From Corinectria fuckeliana (taxonomy: Eukaryota; Ascomycota; Sordariomycetes; Hypocreales; Nectriaceae), in contig WPDH01000067.1 of NCBI GenBank assembly GCA_019137255.1, positions 124,001-188,000 of the forward strand: 64,000 nucleotides of DNA. The letters run 5' to 3'. Positions 11,701-24,393 of the stretch are shown here, piece after piece (the stretch's first letter is position 1; each line of letters starts with the position of its first letter). The notes below the pieces were generated by a model, which searched no databases, was not told the DNA's origin, and worked only from the letters and a program-made list of their open reading frames with translations. Both the position numbers and the translations under genes were made by a program.

Positions 11701-14700
11701 TGCTGTGAAGATCGTACATCTCCTCAAAGAATTCTCGCTCCATTTTGGGTCGACTTTGCGGGTCAAAGACACGGTCCGGAATATAAAGCTTGATGGTCCC
11801 AATGCTGAAATGAATCCAGGCAGATGCGGAGAGGTAGGCTTGTTGCTGGGGGGCCTGTTGCGCTGCAGCCAAAGCCTTGACGACTGGAATGAAGTGCTCG
11901 ACAGTTACTTGTCGGAAATGCTCGGCTTCAATGCTACTCAAGAGATCATTGAAGATTGGGGAGTCAGAAGACAGATCGACGGGGCTCTGAAATAACTGCT
12001 CCATTATCGTGGCGGTCGCATCTTTGAGGTTTTCTCCATGAGCATTGAAAACCTCAAGCACCAGCTTCCACAGAACCTGGTTCAGTCTAGAAACCGGATC
12101 GACAGTAAGGTCTGCCGTGAGGCTGGCAACTTGCCGCACGATAGTTGGCAGCTCCGCCTCGAGCAAGGCTAGTGAGTTCAAGCTGACAGATCCCATCGTC
12201 TCCAACTTTGACCAGAAGGAGGTTGAGAACTTCCCGTCCCAGGAAAATTGGTTCTGATATACCAGGTTTTCGACGGACTGCAGAAGAGCTGCCTGGTGAC
12301 TCGAGCTAGCAAGCATCATCCCAGCCCTTGATGGTACATTAGATAGCACCGTCAGCTCTTGACTGAGCGAGTCAGAATTGGAGTCCTTAGTCAAGGAGGC
12401 GAGCATTGAAAATTGACGCAGTGTCTCAAACTCAGAGGCAAGGAACGGCTTCAGCTCGACTCCTGTCGTTCCGATCCGGGCCTCCAGAGACTCGATTCCT
12501 ACAGTAAGATCTTTTAGAAGTTCATCAGCATTAGCGACTTCGCCCCTAAGAATGCCCGAGGCCTTCTCAAGGGTAACCATAGCCTTTGACAGGTCAGTGA
12601 TAGATGCTCCTGCTTTCCATCTGAGCGCATCAAATCTAGCTCCGAGCTTCTCGAGCTCCGTAGATCGGTCCAAGATTGTTCTAGTGGGTACTGGTGTTGG
12701 TCGGAAAATTTGCCAGAGTATTTCCATGCTCAGGCCTGTCGACAACTTAAAGCCGCTTGTGAAGTCCTGGTTTAGATTCTCCATGAGATGAGCTACGAAG
12801 TCACGCTCATGGCTCCCGAGTGATGCATTGATATGTTTCTGCAGGAGATTTGCGCCTTGTGCGAGATGAGCCTGGAACTTGGCCTCATCAAAGTCAATCT
12901 CCGAAGACATCCTGATAGTTCGCTCAATGTAGAGTCTCATAGCTCGGAGAATCCGTACTCGATCCTGGATTGGGTTAGTAGAGAAGCGCAACATTACCAA
13001 ATTAGAAACGTACCTTCCACAAGTCAAATGACTCGAAATTGAACCCAAGCCAATCTCGCATTGCGTTGATGGTAGATGTCAGGAACGAGGCAAGTTTAAC
13101 AGTCGAATCTTTCGACACAGCAGCGACTCGATCACTGATCAGTGATCTCTCAAGTCGACTCAGAGAGTTCAATTTGGTGGCTTGAGCTTTACGGTGATAA
13201 TCTTCCAAGGTTGTTTGCAGCTGGAAAAGATCACGGTGGAAGTCGAGGCATGAGGCAAGCCATTTCTCTTGATTCGGTCCAGGCAATAATTGAGCGACCG
13301 GATAATTAATGAGTGGATTGATCGGCTGCGCCTGAGTTAGCCTTGCATCTGTATGAAAGCATTTGTTCCAGACTTACCTGGGCGTTTGATAGTCCGGGGG
13401 AATAGGACTCGGGGAGAGTAGAGTACATGCGAGAAATGGCAGTAACACCGCTTGAGCCATCGGCGGAATGAAGGAATCTGAGCAAGTCATCTAGACTTTG
13501 CGAAAATCCGGACTTCTCAGCATCATTTACAGAGAGGTTGCTTGCGTAGCGGGGAAGAAGGGACACGTCCGCAATGGAGAGGGTCTCGAGGGCAATTTGA
13601 GTCGCATCAAGAGATCCAATCTCTCCAAAAACAGATTCCGCAATCTCTTGAGATGTGCCGTATCGTTGCAAGCTACTCTCAACACCAGCCACCCTGTTGA
13701 AGCAGGCTTCGGTTGCGGGAGGTTGGGTATGAATGTGAATCTCAACCGCACGGTTCCTCATCGCGCGCGAAAGCTCGCCGTATCGAGGGTCCATTGTCAA
13801 GAAGATGCGGAACTCAGGATGGGGCGTGACAATTCGAGGCTCGCCGCCAGGGCCACAATGTTCGTTGATACTCAGGAACCCGTTGGGTTCCAGGAGTGAG
13901 TTTAGCCTGTCCAAAACTGAAGCGTTGCACATGTTGGCGTTGTCAAGGACCAGCCACTGTCCCATCTGGAGAGCCTTCACGATGACTCCATCTAGCCACT
14001 CAAATCGAGGATTTTCTAAGACCAGTGGGCCTTGGAGAAGGATGAGAGTCTTAGAAAGTGCCATCGCCACCTCGGATTCCGTAGGAATACGTTCGAGAAG
14101 GGACTCGATGCAGGAGGCAATGGTAGAAAAGGCGCTCACATCGCCAGAAAAGCTGTCCAGCAGGTGCAGAAGCTTCAAGGCTTCCGTGGGAACCTCACCT
14201 GGTACCACAGACATGATGGAGTTCTGTAAATCATCCTTCAGGGCCCGAAGAGCAGCGTTGACCTCTCGCAAAGGATCGGCCTGCTCAAACCCACCAACAA
14301 GATCCATGGTGTCAATATCTGCGTTCATGGGGAAAATAACGAGGGATTTCCCTGCCAAAGCAGCGACGTGCTCGAGAAGAACAGACTTGCCATATCCTGA
14401 GGGGCTGCTCAGAATGCAAGGAATGTTTTGTTTCACGCATATCATGAGAGACTCCAGCTCAGGAAGTCGTGGGACAATATCGATGTTGGGAAGTCGTTCC
14501 GGCTGCGAGCTGGGATGCCTGTTGAGTAGGGCAAGACCTACCTGGCTTGAAGCTGAGTTGATGTCATGGTAGAGGCTATGGCGTCGAGGCGACGATCCAG
14601 AGACCAGGCCGAAGAGCTGGTTCACTTCCTCTCGATCCCGCTCGGACCGGAACCGCTGTCTGACGATGATATCCAAGAAATCGTCTGCTTGCGCAGTTTG

Positions 14701-17700
14701 GAGAAGCGGGTCAGACGAGTCGAGAAGTTTCAACCATCGCAGCACGTCACGAAGGTTAAACTCCCAGGGACTGCCTTGGGTTCCAAAGGATTTCTCAATC
14801 ACGAGCTGGTGCTCAAGTTGGGAAATAAACTGGATCAATTGGTCGATCACTTCGGCCGAGATCTTAGGGTAGTTGTGCGCTGCAATCAGTCTCAGATCGT
14901 CCTCCGAGAACACGTCCGCATATACAACGATGAAGCGATTGACAAATGAGCTAGGCAACCCCTTGCGGCCACCGCCTTGGTGGTGGGGGTTCTGTGCGGC
15001 AAAGAGCCGGAAGTCGGGATGGCGCTTGAAGACTTGGTCAAGTTCCGAGACGTAAACCTCGCCACGGTGATCGAGACAGGCGTTCAATCCCTCGAGCACG
15101 GACTGGGAAGCAAGATTCATCTCATCCAAGAGAACCCACTCGCCCTTTTGCATGGCCTGAAGGAATGGCGCATCTCTCCAGGCAAAGTTTCCAGCTTCGG
15201 CTCCTTCCACCGGCACATCGGTACCAAAAAGATCCATCAAGTCGGTCTGATCTGAGAGATTGATCCTCGTCAACGGCCGGCCACAAGCTTGCGACAGAGC
15301 TGCAACCAGAGTAGTCTTTCCGACTCCAGGACTTCCTTCGAGAAGAATTGGCTTTTGCATTTGCAGTGCTCGAAGGACTCTCATAGCATTGAGACGCGTG
15401 GTAGGAGCGTGGAAGGCAAACCCTGGGTCAGCCACGCCCGTGGAGTCGCGTGGGATGCTGAAATATCCAATGGTAAGAGACTTCTCATCCATCGCCAACT
15501 CAGGGTGTATCTGGTAGACTTGGGACACATCCTTGCCAATAAGCTCGCCCAGCTTTGCAATGCACTTGTGCCGTTGCTCGTTGATTGACTTTGAATCCGT
15601 AGCCATAATAGCCGAAGGGTTCGCGCCAATGCTGTCGATGAAGATTGTGGAAGCACCATGAACCAACGAGATGACGGAGTCCTCTGACTGGAAGTTATTG
15701 ATGAACTGAACCCAGACCAGGATCTCTCGGATAGAGAAAGGGGTTGTGGCCATTGACCTGAACGTCTCTCCAAACCACGCGGCAAACTTGACAATGACGT
15801 TCACCAACTTTTTCGAGTCGCCCCTGAGCTTGGTTTGAACGATATCGTAGATATCATCAGTTCCCGACAGTGGAGGTACCCAAATCTCGGTGAATCTGTT
15901 TCGCAGCGCAGGCGACAGCTCCTTCTTGCCAAAGTCACCACCAGGGTTCATGGTAGCGAAGAACTGAAATCCGCTAGCCCCGACAACGAATGAGTTATCG
16001 ACTCCCTTCTCGGCTAGCAAGAGGGTTCTCTGAGGCTCCAAAACGGAATTCAGTCTCTCAAGGACCGAATCGTCTGCGAGGGAAATCTCGTCAAGCAGGA
16101 AGAAATGACCTTCTCTCATCGCTTCCACGAGACTGCCATCTGCCCATTCAAACAAAGCCTTGCTTCTGGTCTCGTTCGATGCTATCCTTTCTCGGATTTG
16201 CTCTGGGATAGTGTCGCTGACTGACTGTTCAATTGCCTTGTATTGCTCAAGCCTGTCCTCGAAGGAGCCAGATGTTTCTAGGCCCAGCGGCTGCAAAACA
16301 GCTTTTAGGTCCGCATCCAATGCCTCAACAATAGCTCCTCGGTTACGGACAGGTCTCTGAGAACCAATGAGATCTCCTGTCTCTGTGTTCTGATGGGCGT
16401 TCACAATGTGAAGCTCCTTCTGCAACGCCTCAGCGAGGAGTTGACACACGGTCGTTTTTCCACATCCAGTCTCTCCGACGAGAAGAACGGGTTCATTGTT
16501 GCGCAGAGCTCGAGCCACGAGCACGTAAAGGCGCCGCATAGCATGGGTCCAAACCACCCCTTGACTGTTCTCTTGTTTGCTGAGGTGCTTGAGTTCCGGT
16601 GCACTGCTTGCGGAATACATTTCTTGTGGGTCAATCCGGACCTTGAACACCTTCTCAATGATCTCTTTGACAGCAATGCGTTCTTCCTCGTCTCGGACTC
16701 TCTCTGCAAGCAGCATAAAGCCATTTGCAGCAATTTCTTCCCGGCTATCGGCTTCTCGTAATGCCCACCGGAACAAGTCACGAAGGGTTGCAAAACTGTC
16801 CTTTTGCTCAAACACTCTAGTAGTTTGTCGCAGGCGGGAGAGCTCCTTGTAGACCGTCACGATTCGCCTACAGTCAGAGGGGGACGTGTTGCGGCTTCGC
16901 TGCTGGAGAATGAACTCCAACTCATCTTCGGGGATGTCATCGAAGTGCAACTCGAGGAATCTGTTTCGGAAAGCCCTTGAAAGCACCTTTCTGCCGCCAT
17001 AGAGACCTGGAGGGTTCTGTGTTGCGAAAAGAATAAAGTTTTCGTGAGGCCTAACGACTTCTTGGGTTTCTGGGATCAAAAGTTCTCGGTTGTCGTCCAA
17101 AAGTCGGTTCAGCGCCTCCAAAACGTCGGTCGGCGCCAAGTTGAGTTCATCGAGCACGATCCAGTGACCTTTACGCATGGCTTGCACAAGGATACCTTCC
17201 TGGAAACGAAGCTTCCCGTCTGATCCAGAAACATAGGTGCCGAGGTACTCTTGGAGATCTGTGTGTTCATGGTTGTTGATACGCACAAACTTGTTTCCAG
17301 TGAAGTTTGCCAGATACTCGATCATACTTGTCTTTCCTGCCGAGGTCGGGCCTTGGATGAGGACGGGGAACCGCCTGGTTGATGTAGCTCTCACAAGGTT
17401 GAGGAGGTTGCGTTCCACGTAAGGGGTAATGATGTAGTCGTCTCTCTCAATAGGGGTCTCCTCTCCCTGGAATAGCCAGTACTGTCGGTCTCGGTTCTTG
17501 TTCTTGAATCGCACATATTGCTTGCCATCATTGGGGTGTTTCGGCGCCTGGGATAGTACTGATTGGGAATTGCCATGCCTTTCGAAGAGGTGATGAGATA
17601 TGAGAGGCACAAGCATCTTTTCGGAATCCCGGTCAAGAAGGGTGAGGAAGCCCATTGAGAACCCCTCATACAAAGCTCTTCGCAACCCATAGAAAGGAGC

Positions 17701-20622
17701 GATTGTGTTGACGTAGCTCAGGACTCGAGTAAGTGTTCGAAGACTGAAATGGGGAACTTCGTTCGCGCCATCGACCAAGCGCTTCTCCTCTGCTAGTCGT
17801 TTGGTGTTTAAGTAGAGGCGCGCAATGTCATCCGCCGCTTGGTCGTTTTTACTACTGCTGCTTCCCAAGTAGGTTTTGATTATATTCAACAAATCCTTAA
17901 GATCTTTGTCTGGGCTTGAGACATAGAGCTCCGTAAATCTTGACCTGATCCCAATCGGTAGATCACGCTTTCCTATGTCAGTTGCAGGGTTCATCGCTCC
18001 GAAGATACGGAAGTTGGGGTGTGCCTCGATCTTCTCAATCTCTCCTGTTTCCGATAGCAAGATGGAGGGTCTCTCATCAGGTCCAGTCAAGAGATCTGCG
18101 ATGCTCTCCAGTGTGTCTGGCGATGCCAGGTTGATTTCGTCCAGGAGCACCCAATCACCATTCCGTACGGCCTTGACCATATTTCCCTCCACGAAGGAGA
18201 AGGCAAAGCTTTCGGACCCTCCTGAGATTTGGACGTTGAACTGTTCAAGGCTGCGAGAGAACATATCCCATCGTTGCCGCAGGTCGAGGAGAGTTTGAAG
18301 TTTTGATTGGGTTTTCCGGCGCTTTGTTGGTTGTTCGTCGCCAGTTCTGGTGTCTGCCTGCTCGGCATGCACGCGCTCAAGCTCCTTCACGATTTTGTTG
18401 AACATCTTGGGGGCTTCTTTCCATAGCTTGGCCACTCTCGACCACTGTCCTTTAGCGAAGGACTTTCCGATCTGTTCGATGTACTTTTGGTTCTTAGAGG
18501 CTGAGATTCCAGTTGCGGAAAACAGATCTTCGAATTCCTCTTTCAGGGGAACGGCCAAGGTTCGCATGTTGACTGGTTTGAAGCCACCGAGAAGATCCCC
18601 CACCTCGCTCTGCTGTGACAGGTTGACGGCGATCAGCTTATGCCCAAGCGACTCGGCCAGCTGCTGCACGACAGTTGTTTTTCCTATACCAGTTTCTCCT
18701 ACAAGTAACACTGGCTCGTTTAGCTTCACGGATACAGCAATCTGCTCCAGCAGCTTCTTGGCGTGCGCTGTGCTGGCGAAAGGTCGTTTCGATTTCTGAA
18801 CTCGGCTAGAGAGCTTCTTCTTCCGCAATACCACTCGTCCGATGCTGAATTGGGTCTCGCTCTCCTCCAAAGGGGGTATATTGGCAGAGATGTAGTGTTC
18901 TGCCCGATCTTTGGAGAGTTGCATCTCTTCAGCAATCGCATAGATAAGTTGCTTTCCGACCTCTTGATCTGGACAACTTCCCACGAAGCAATCGACAGCC
19001 TCCATAAACATCCAGTCACGAGTTGTCTCGCTAATGGGCTCGTCCCCGGATGTTGAGCCAGTAGCGAGAAGGCACTCTCGTAATCGTCGACACCATTTCA
19101 GTAGATCTCTTAGTGTCATTTGGCGATCCATGATGTTGCGACCTCTTGACAACAGCCCCGGGGTTCTGCTGAGACGAGACAGTCGGTCGTAAACTGCCAG
19201 GACTCCTGGAATATACTTTTTGAGAATGGGATACGTCTGCACCACGACATCCTTGAGTTCTGATGGTTCGAGGGGCTGTGTGTAGAGGGACTGCCAGAAG
19301 CGAATTCCCACAAGGCTTGGAAGATTTTCTCGTCCATTCATACCTCGTGAAGTTCTGACGGTAGCGAATAGTCGAAAGCTGCTAGCTGCCTGTATTTTCT
19401 CTCCTCGGCTGGGAATAAGGAGTTCGTTGCGCTCAATCAGCGGGAGGAGCGTGCTCAACACCTCAGTTGGGGCACGGTCAAGATCCTCCACCAGCACCCA
19501 TCTGCCTTCTCGCACTGCGGTAGTCAAAACACCAGCGCGCCATTGGAAGCTTCCAGGCTTCGAGTCTGTAGAGTACAGACCGATGAGCATCTTTGCGTCT
19601 GTTTGCTCGTTGAGATGTAGGGTCACCATGCTGGAGTACATGCCAAGCTGCTTGGCGATTTCGTGGACGAGGGCGGTCTTTCCTACACCAGGCAGGCCAT
19701 GGAGAAGAATCGGGTCAGGATCTCGGAGCATAGTCGCCAGGCGTTGCAGGTTCCCCGTTGTCGTGGGGGTCAGAACAAGGTTCGAGGACTCGCCAATAGG
19801 TCCAAGGGGGCGTGGCAGGATAACGTTTCCATAAGAGACGACATACGGGGTAAGAGACTGCACAAATGGAGATTCGCTGGAACCAGAGACTTCCACTGAC
19901 TGCAGCTGTTGGCGAAGGGCGATGACGGACTTTACTCGAGCATGTTCGTGCAAGGATAAGAATCCATAGTCAATCGATCTACCATCAAAGTCTCCAGTAA
20001 TGGCTTCATCCTTTCCAACATGCTGCTGAATGAGGGATTCTAGTTTTCGGTCCGACCCGTGAAGCAGCTGGGTGAAGACTCGAATAGCAAGGTATCGGAC
20101 GGCTCTGCTCTGGTGGTGAAACAAGGACTGCAAGAGCGCCGGAGAGGTGAGGGTGGCAAAATTGCGCGGGTCGAAGCTGATCAATCTCCAGGCAACTAGA
20201 AGTCTCTGCAAAAGAGCGTCTTCGGTTTCAAATGATGATTCCTGGTCGAGCTTCGGAGGTGGAAGGCGTAAAGAAGGTGAGTTGCTGGAGGGTTTTTGGC
20301 ACTGAGAGTGATTCTCAAAGAAGGCCGAAAGATAGGGCGCAAAAGGAAGCAGCCTCGCCAGGGCCGAGTAAATTCGTATTTGTTGTTGCTCGTTTCCTGG
20401 GTTGAGAATCCATCGTGCGCAGAGGTCGGGAAAGACCTGCTCAAAATGCACAAAGATCCGCTCTGTAAGTGGAGGACTGAGCGCCGCCTGTGAAACAGCA
20501 TCGAGCAGCTTCGTCGAGGTCTGGTCCTTGATAATGGCCAGTAATTCCGAAGGCAGATGTTCTAAAACAGTCGCATCCTGGAGAAGCGACCTCCTCTGCC
20601 GCGAGACGTCAACCATGGCCAT
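5702..20622 (-). CDS. MDN1: Midasin, AAA+ ATPase of 60S ribosome maturation
   Basis: Three exons (20622-13378, 13331-13014, 12964-5702) all join in phase 0 and give 4,941 residues, close to the roughly 4,900 of yeast Rea1/Mdn1. Six Walker A motifs mark six tandem AAA modules at about residues 311 (GLPGVGKT), 642 (GETGIGKT), 1091 (GPTSAGKT), 1382 (GETGCGKT), 1761 (GSPGVGKT) and 2072 (SPSGYGKS). A long helical linker follows. Residues about 4090-4620 are extremely rich in Asp and Glu. The C-terminus has a VWA/MIDAS domain with CVDDSKSM near residue 4734, giving the metal-binding DxSxS. By family knowledge midasin uses ATP hydrolysis to pull assembly factors (Ytm1, Rsa4) off pre-60S particles in nucleolus and nucleoplasm. 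The start is the first in-frame ATG of the long frame; a second Met lies two codons on. Confidence 0.97.
6700..8250 (-). other. Acidic D/E-rich arm of midasin
   Basis: Within MDN1, about 500 codons are dominated by Glu, Asp, Gln and Ala. In known midasins this flexible region links the helical tail to the MIDAS domain and lets the latter swing to the AAA ring. It also explains the many long shadow frames on the opposite strand here, which are Ser/Leu-rich and not genes. Confidence 0.9.
12965..13013 (-). other. MDN1 intron 2
   Basis: 49 nt with donor GTACGT, branch ACTAAC and acceptor CAG. It joins ..FDLWK to DRVRILRAM.. in phase 0. Confidence 0.85.
13332..13377 (-). other. MDN1 intron 1
   Basis: 46 nt with donor GTAAGT, branch GCTAAC and acceptor CAG. 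It splits between ..SNAQ and AQPINPLINYP.. in phase 0. Without splicing the upstream frame stops at 13306. Confidence 0.85.
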
Positions 20623-21491
20623 GATTGAGTCTGTGTTGACGATTTTCGCTGTCGGCGCTGTTGCTTTCCTTCAACTCACTTGCATGTCGGTTTGGAACTT
20701 TTTTCCTGAGAGGCAGGGATCTTTGCTCGGCGCTGGCACGACGAATTTCCGGGCCAATCAATTCCCCGGACTCCACTTTGGCTACCCTAGACGACGGCAA
20801 GATTTTGGCCATCAGTAAGCTACTCTGTTTCCTTCTGAAGGACGATCTGATACGAACTTATGGTTGCTTTGTTGCTATTTTCAACCCCAATTCCGGATTT
20901 TGTGAAAGATGCCAGCAAGCCTCGCCATAACAAGGTACGATTCTAAAGTTTGTAGAAGAAAGAAGACACATTATCATTTGTTGCCAGCACGGAACCATCC
21001 ATGAATTACGCTGTTACCTGGGTAGGCCTAAAGCCAGGCTCTTTCATATTGAGCGAAAAAGACCCGAATCCCAAAGTGTCACCCTACCTCGCTCTTTTGA
21101 TTGACTTGGTAGTTAGACACCAAGCTCGCTGCGTCAATTACTTACCGTAGCTCTTTAACATGATCCCGGTCAGTTTCTTCACAATGCCCAATGGCTGGAT
21201 ACATATGCTGGGAATATATTATCCAGGATGGGTAAAGGGTTTCTAGGTACCTAATGTATTAAAGAGCAATCATTCATAAAATTTGGCCTCTTAAATGATC
21301 TACCTCGTGGTGGTGGTAAGACATCGCGATCCCAAGACACGCACGGACCGCCGCTTCACGTGACATAATTGCTAGTTTCCGAAGAACTGTCGACAGCTTC
21401 GAAAAACTTCGAGATGATCCCTCAGACGCCGCCCGCGACGACCCTCGAACCCACGAATTGAGCACCCCCCCGCCCAATCCCTCCCGAAACA
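20623..21491. other. Divergent promoter region MDN1 / bL12m gene
   Basis: About 870 nt between two divergently transcribed ribosome-related genes. It is AT-richer at 20930-21290. A minus-strand frame 20812-20609 begins upstream of MDN1 and ends inside it in another frame, so it could act as an upstream ORF. No other gene is supported. Confidence 0.5.
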
Positions 21492-22109
21492 ATGGCCATG
21501 TCTTGCCGGTACGCCGCGCAGAGCTGCGCTCGCCAGCTCCGATCCGCCTCCGCCGCACGAGCCCCCGCACAACTCCTCCGCGTGTCCGCGATCTCGACCT
21601 CAAGAAGGTGGAACTCGACCGACGTTGAAGCTCCCGTCAGCCCCAAGATCCAGACCATTGTCGACCAGATCAGCCAGTTGACCCTCCTGGAGACTGCCGA
21701 CCTCGTATCCAGCCTCAAGGTATGACGGCGTGCCTTCAACTGGTGCGCGAAGGCCAACCCGCTGACCCGACGTTCCCCTCCATAGAGCAAGCTCAACATC
21801 CCCGACATGCCGATAGGTGGATTCGCCGCTGCCGCTCCTGCCGCTCCCGCTGCCGTCGAAGAGGCCGAGGAAGCTGCCCCCGCCGCCGCTGAGAAGTCGC
21901 TCTTTACCCTCAAGCTCCAAGGATGGGAGACGGCCTCCAAGGCCAAGGTCATCAAGGAGATCAAGAACATGCTCGGCCTGAGCTTGGTGGACAGCAAGAA
22001 GTTCGTCGAGAGCGCACCCAAGATGATGAAGGAGAACGTGCCCAAGGAGGAGGCCGAGAAGATCATCGCGGCGATGAAGGAGCTGGGAGCTACCGTTGTC
22101 ATGGACTAA
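21492..22109 (+). CDS. Mitochondrial ribosomal protein bL12m
   Basis: Two exons, 21492-21719 and 21786-22109, join in phase 0 across a 66-nt intron (GTATGA donor, TAG acceptor) and give 183 residues. Residues 1-45 are rich in Arg, Ser and Ala, contain RRWNST and lack acidic residues, as expected for a mitochondrial presequence. Residues about 50-75 (PKIQTIVDQISQLTLLETADL) are the N-terminal dimerisation helices of L7/L12. An Ala/Pro/Glu hinge follows. The C-terminal domain carries FTLKLQGWETASKAKVIKEIK and LGLSLVDSKKFVESAP, the L7/L12 signature. It is equivalent to yeast Mnp1, the stalk protein that recruits translation factors to the mitoribosome. The next gene is convergent. Confidence 0.95.
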
Positions 22110-22432
22110 GGTGGAAATCCCAATGGCGCGAAACGGTGGAGTTGAGACGATAGAGGCTGGATTGCATGTACAAAACCAGATGTACTAGTATCTAACAACA
22201 TTTGCCCTTATTTAAAAGATGCAATGTGGGCACTTGCGGTGTATTCGCGAGACATACAACATGTTTCTCTTTCGGAAGGCAGATACCATTGTTGATGAGA
22301 TGTCCTTGACTTTTTACCCCCACCTTAGCCAATGCCACAAACCGATGGGTATCTCGACTATTTTACAGGACTTAGATGCAAACAAGATCCGAACGCCGCC
22401 CAAAATGCCGATGCAAGTACCTAAGCCCACGA
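22110..22432. other. Tail-to-tail intergenic region
   Basis: Shared 3' flank of the bL12m gene and CTK3. No gene is seen. Confidence 0.5.
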
Positions 22433-23329
22433 TTAGTGGTGGTTGCCGTTTGCTGCCTTTTCATGCTGGCAAGGCTGCGTTTCCATCTCTTTCTGAAAGT
22501 CGTCCAACTCTTCGGTGAGTAGTCTGTCGTCATCCTCCCCAAAATCACTCGTCTCATCCCATAGTTTGTCCATCTCCGCATTCTCGACTTTGGGAATGGC
22601 CCAGATGTTTTCACGCTCGCGCTTGTGACGCTCACGGTCCTCCTCGATACGTTGTTCGATCTGCCGCTTGTCCAACCGCTGAGGTGCGGTCCGTCTGCCT
22701 GGCTTGGGGATTGTCTGCGAGGGCGGCATGTCTGCCATCTCGACATCGCCGCTTGGCGAGGCAAGGCCAAGGTCTTCCGCGTTCGTCTCACGTTCCTTGA
22801 TGACGTCCTCAATCTGAGTGACGGTTGTAATCTCTAGATACCCCTTTCCCAAAAGGCCTTGCAAGACCTATGTAGTGAGTAAGCAGTCTGGCTAAAATGA
22901 CGTGGGTGGTAGGGTCTCTATATGGCCCATGAGGCAGCTTACCTTCCGTACGACTTTGACATTGGCGGCGCCAGAACCGTCATCCGGGGCAACGGCGTCG
23001 ACAACACGGATGATGTCTCGCTGCATCATACGGATGTAATCGATATGACCATCTCTTTGTGCCGAATCTAGAAAGTGTTCAATAAAGTACATGATGTTGG
23101 CACGGGTGTTCATGTTGTTCTAATTTGTCCGGGTCAGTAAGGGAGTCGATGCGTACAACTGGAACACTCTTACGCGTTCCACCTGCTCGAGGATGCATGA
23201 GTGCAGATCCTCATCCATTTCCTTGTACTTGAGGGCATACTGGGCGGCCTTTTGGGCGGAAGCGACGGAGGCGTTGAGGTGTTGCAGTTGCGAGGTGAAG
23301 CGCATGCGCACCTCGAAGGGGTCAGCCAT
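22433..23329 (-). CDS. CTK3: CTD kinase I subunit gamma
   Basis: Three exons (23329-23174, 23119-22943, 22867-22433), all phase 0, give 255 residues. The N-terminus MADPFEVRMRFTSQLQHLNA, followed by helices with DEDLHSCILEQVER, NNMNTRANIMYFIEH and DYIRMMQRDIIRVVDAVAP, matches the CID-like N-terminal domain of fungal Ctk3. By family knowledge Ctk3 pairs with cyclin Ctk2 and kinase Ctk1 to phosphorylate Ser2 of the RNA polymerase II CTD during elongation. The C-terminal half is charged and helical (IEQRIEEDRERHKRER) and likely forms the Ctk2 contact or coiled region. The leader upstream has a GTGACT repeat. Introns are 54 and 75 nt with clear GTAAG donors. Confidence 0.9.
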
Positions 23330-24393
23330 GGCGCAAGCGGGTTGGCTGGTGTCTGTATCTGTGACTGTGACTGTGACTGTGTGTGAATTCTGAGAGACCC
23401 TGGAGCGATATTTTAGACTGTCTCGGAAGTTCGGAAGGTCAGCGACAGCTGGCGCATGAAGCTGTCACTACCAAAACCCGGGAGGTCAAGGTACATGGAT
23501 GACGTTGGTTGATAGTGGGGCGCAACTTCGGCGAGTGATGAATTTGCTAGGCCGCTTCTGTGCCACCTTTCTACTGTTGTGGCTTGTGTGGCAGTGTGCT
23601 GACGCTCCACTTGAAAGAAATGCTGTCTGCTGGGAATGGGGAATAACGGAATTCGTCGTGCCGGGCTCGGGAAGGAGACATGAGAAAAGACACGGCAAGG
23701 CAACTTCGAAATTGAAGTCGGGTCCTGAGTCGCCAGCCAGGCTGCATGCCTGCCCCCAAGACCCCGGGCCGGAAGTGCCGAAAGGTGTAGTACAGCGCAC
23801 TAGCCAGATCGGGATTCCGGTGAAGTTGTCTGCCTGGCCCAGGCGACCAAGGGGCACGCTTGCACCGCGCACAGCGGCCAGCAGCAGGACGAGGCGGTTT
23901 CGCGGGGACGGGCCAGCTGCTCAGTTGGGAAAGAATCGGAACCCGGGCGAAAATAAAACGCATCGTCGAGGCCTCATCATCTCCTGACGCGGTGAGCCAG
24001 TGGTGAGACTTACAGCCTACAGGCTCACGCTCACTCCCCCTTATCCGTTTCTGTCGACTTGTATACGGGGGCACCGTGCATTGGGCAGCGGAGACACTTT
24101 CCGTAGGTAGTAGCCAGCCAATTTTGCTGCCATGAGGTAGGGTGGTAGGGTCAACAAATATGTCGGGCGAGGAACGGGATCTTATGCCCTCAAATCGTTG
24201 CAAAACTTTTTCTCTCTTTTATCCCGCTCTTTCCTCCTTTAAAGCTCTCGCTTTTCCTATCTGCTTACCTCTCCTCGCCTCTCTATCATTCTCTCCCGCC
24301 TCTCTTCTTCTACTCCACCACCACCTCCACATATTACTTTTCGTATTCATCAATACTATTCGTTTTACAGTATCCTGCTGCTCGCCGTGCCAA
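23330..24393. other. Divergent promoter region CTK3 / P5C reductase
   Basis: About 1.06 kb. The part next to the reductase (24200-24390) is strongly pyrimidine-rich on the plus strand, as is typical of leaders of well-expressed fungal genes. Overlapping frames at 23499-23987 plus and 23571-24203 minus have no domain and are taken as chance. Confidence 0.5.
23359..23385. repeat. Short GTGACT/GT repeat in the CTK3 leader
   Basis: About four GTGACT-type units followed by GTGTGTG lie 30-55 nt upstream of the CTK3 start codon. Confidence 0.7.

Noticed and set aside
23499..23987. 162-codon frame upstream of P5C reductase
   Set aside because: No domain; overlaps a minus-strand frame of similar length; looks like promoter sequence.
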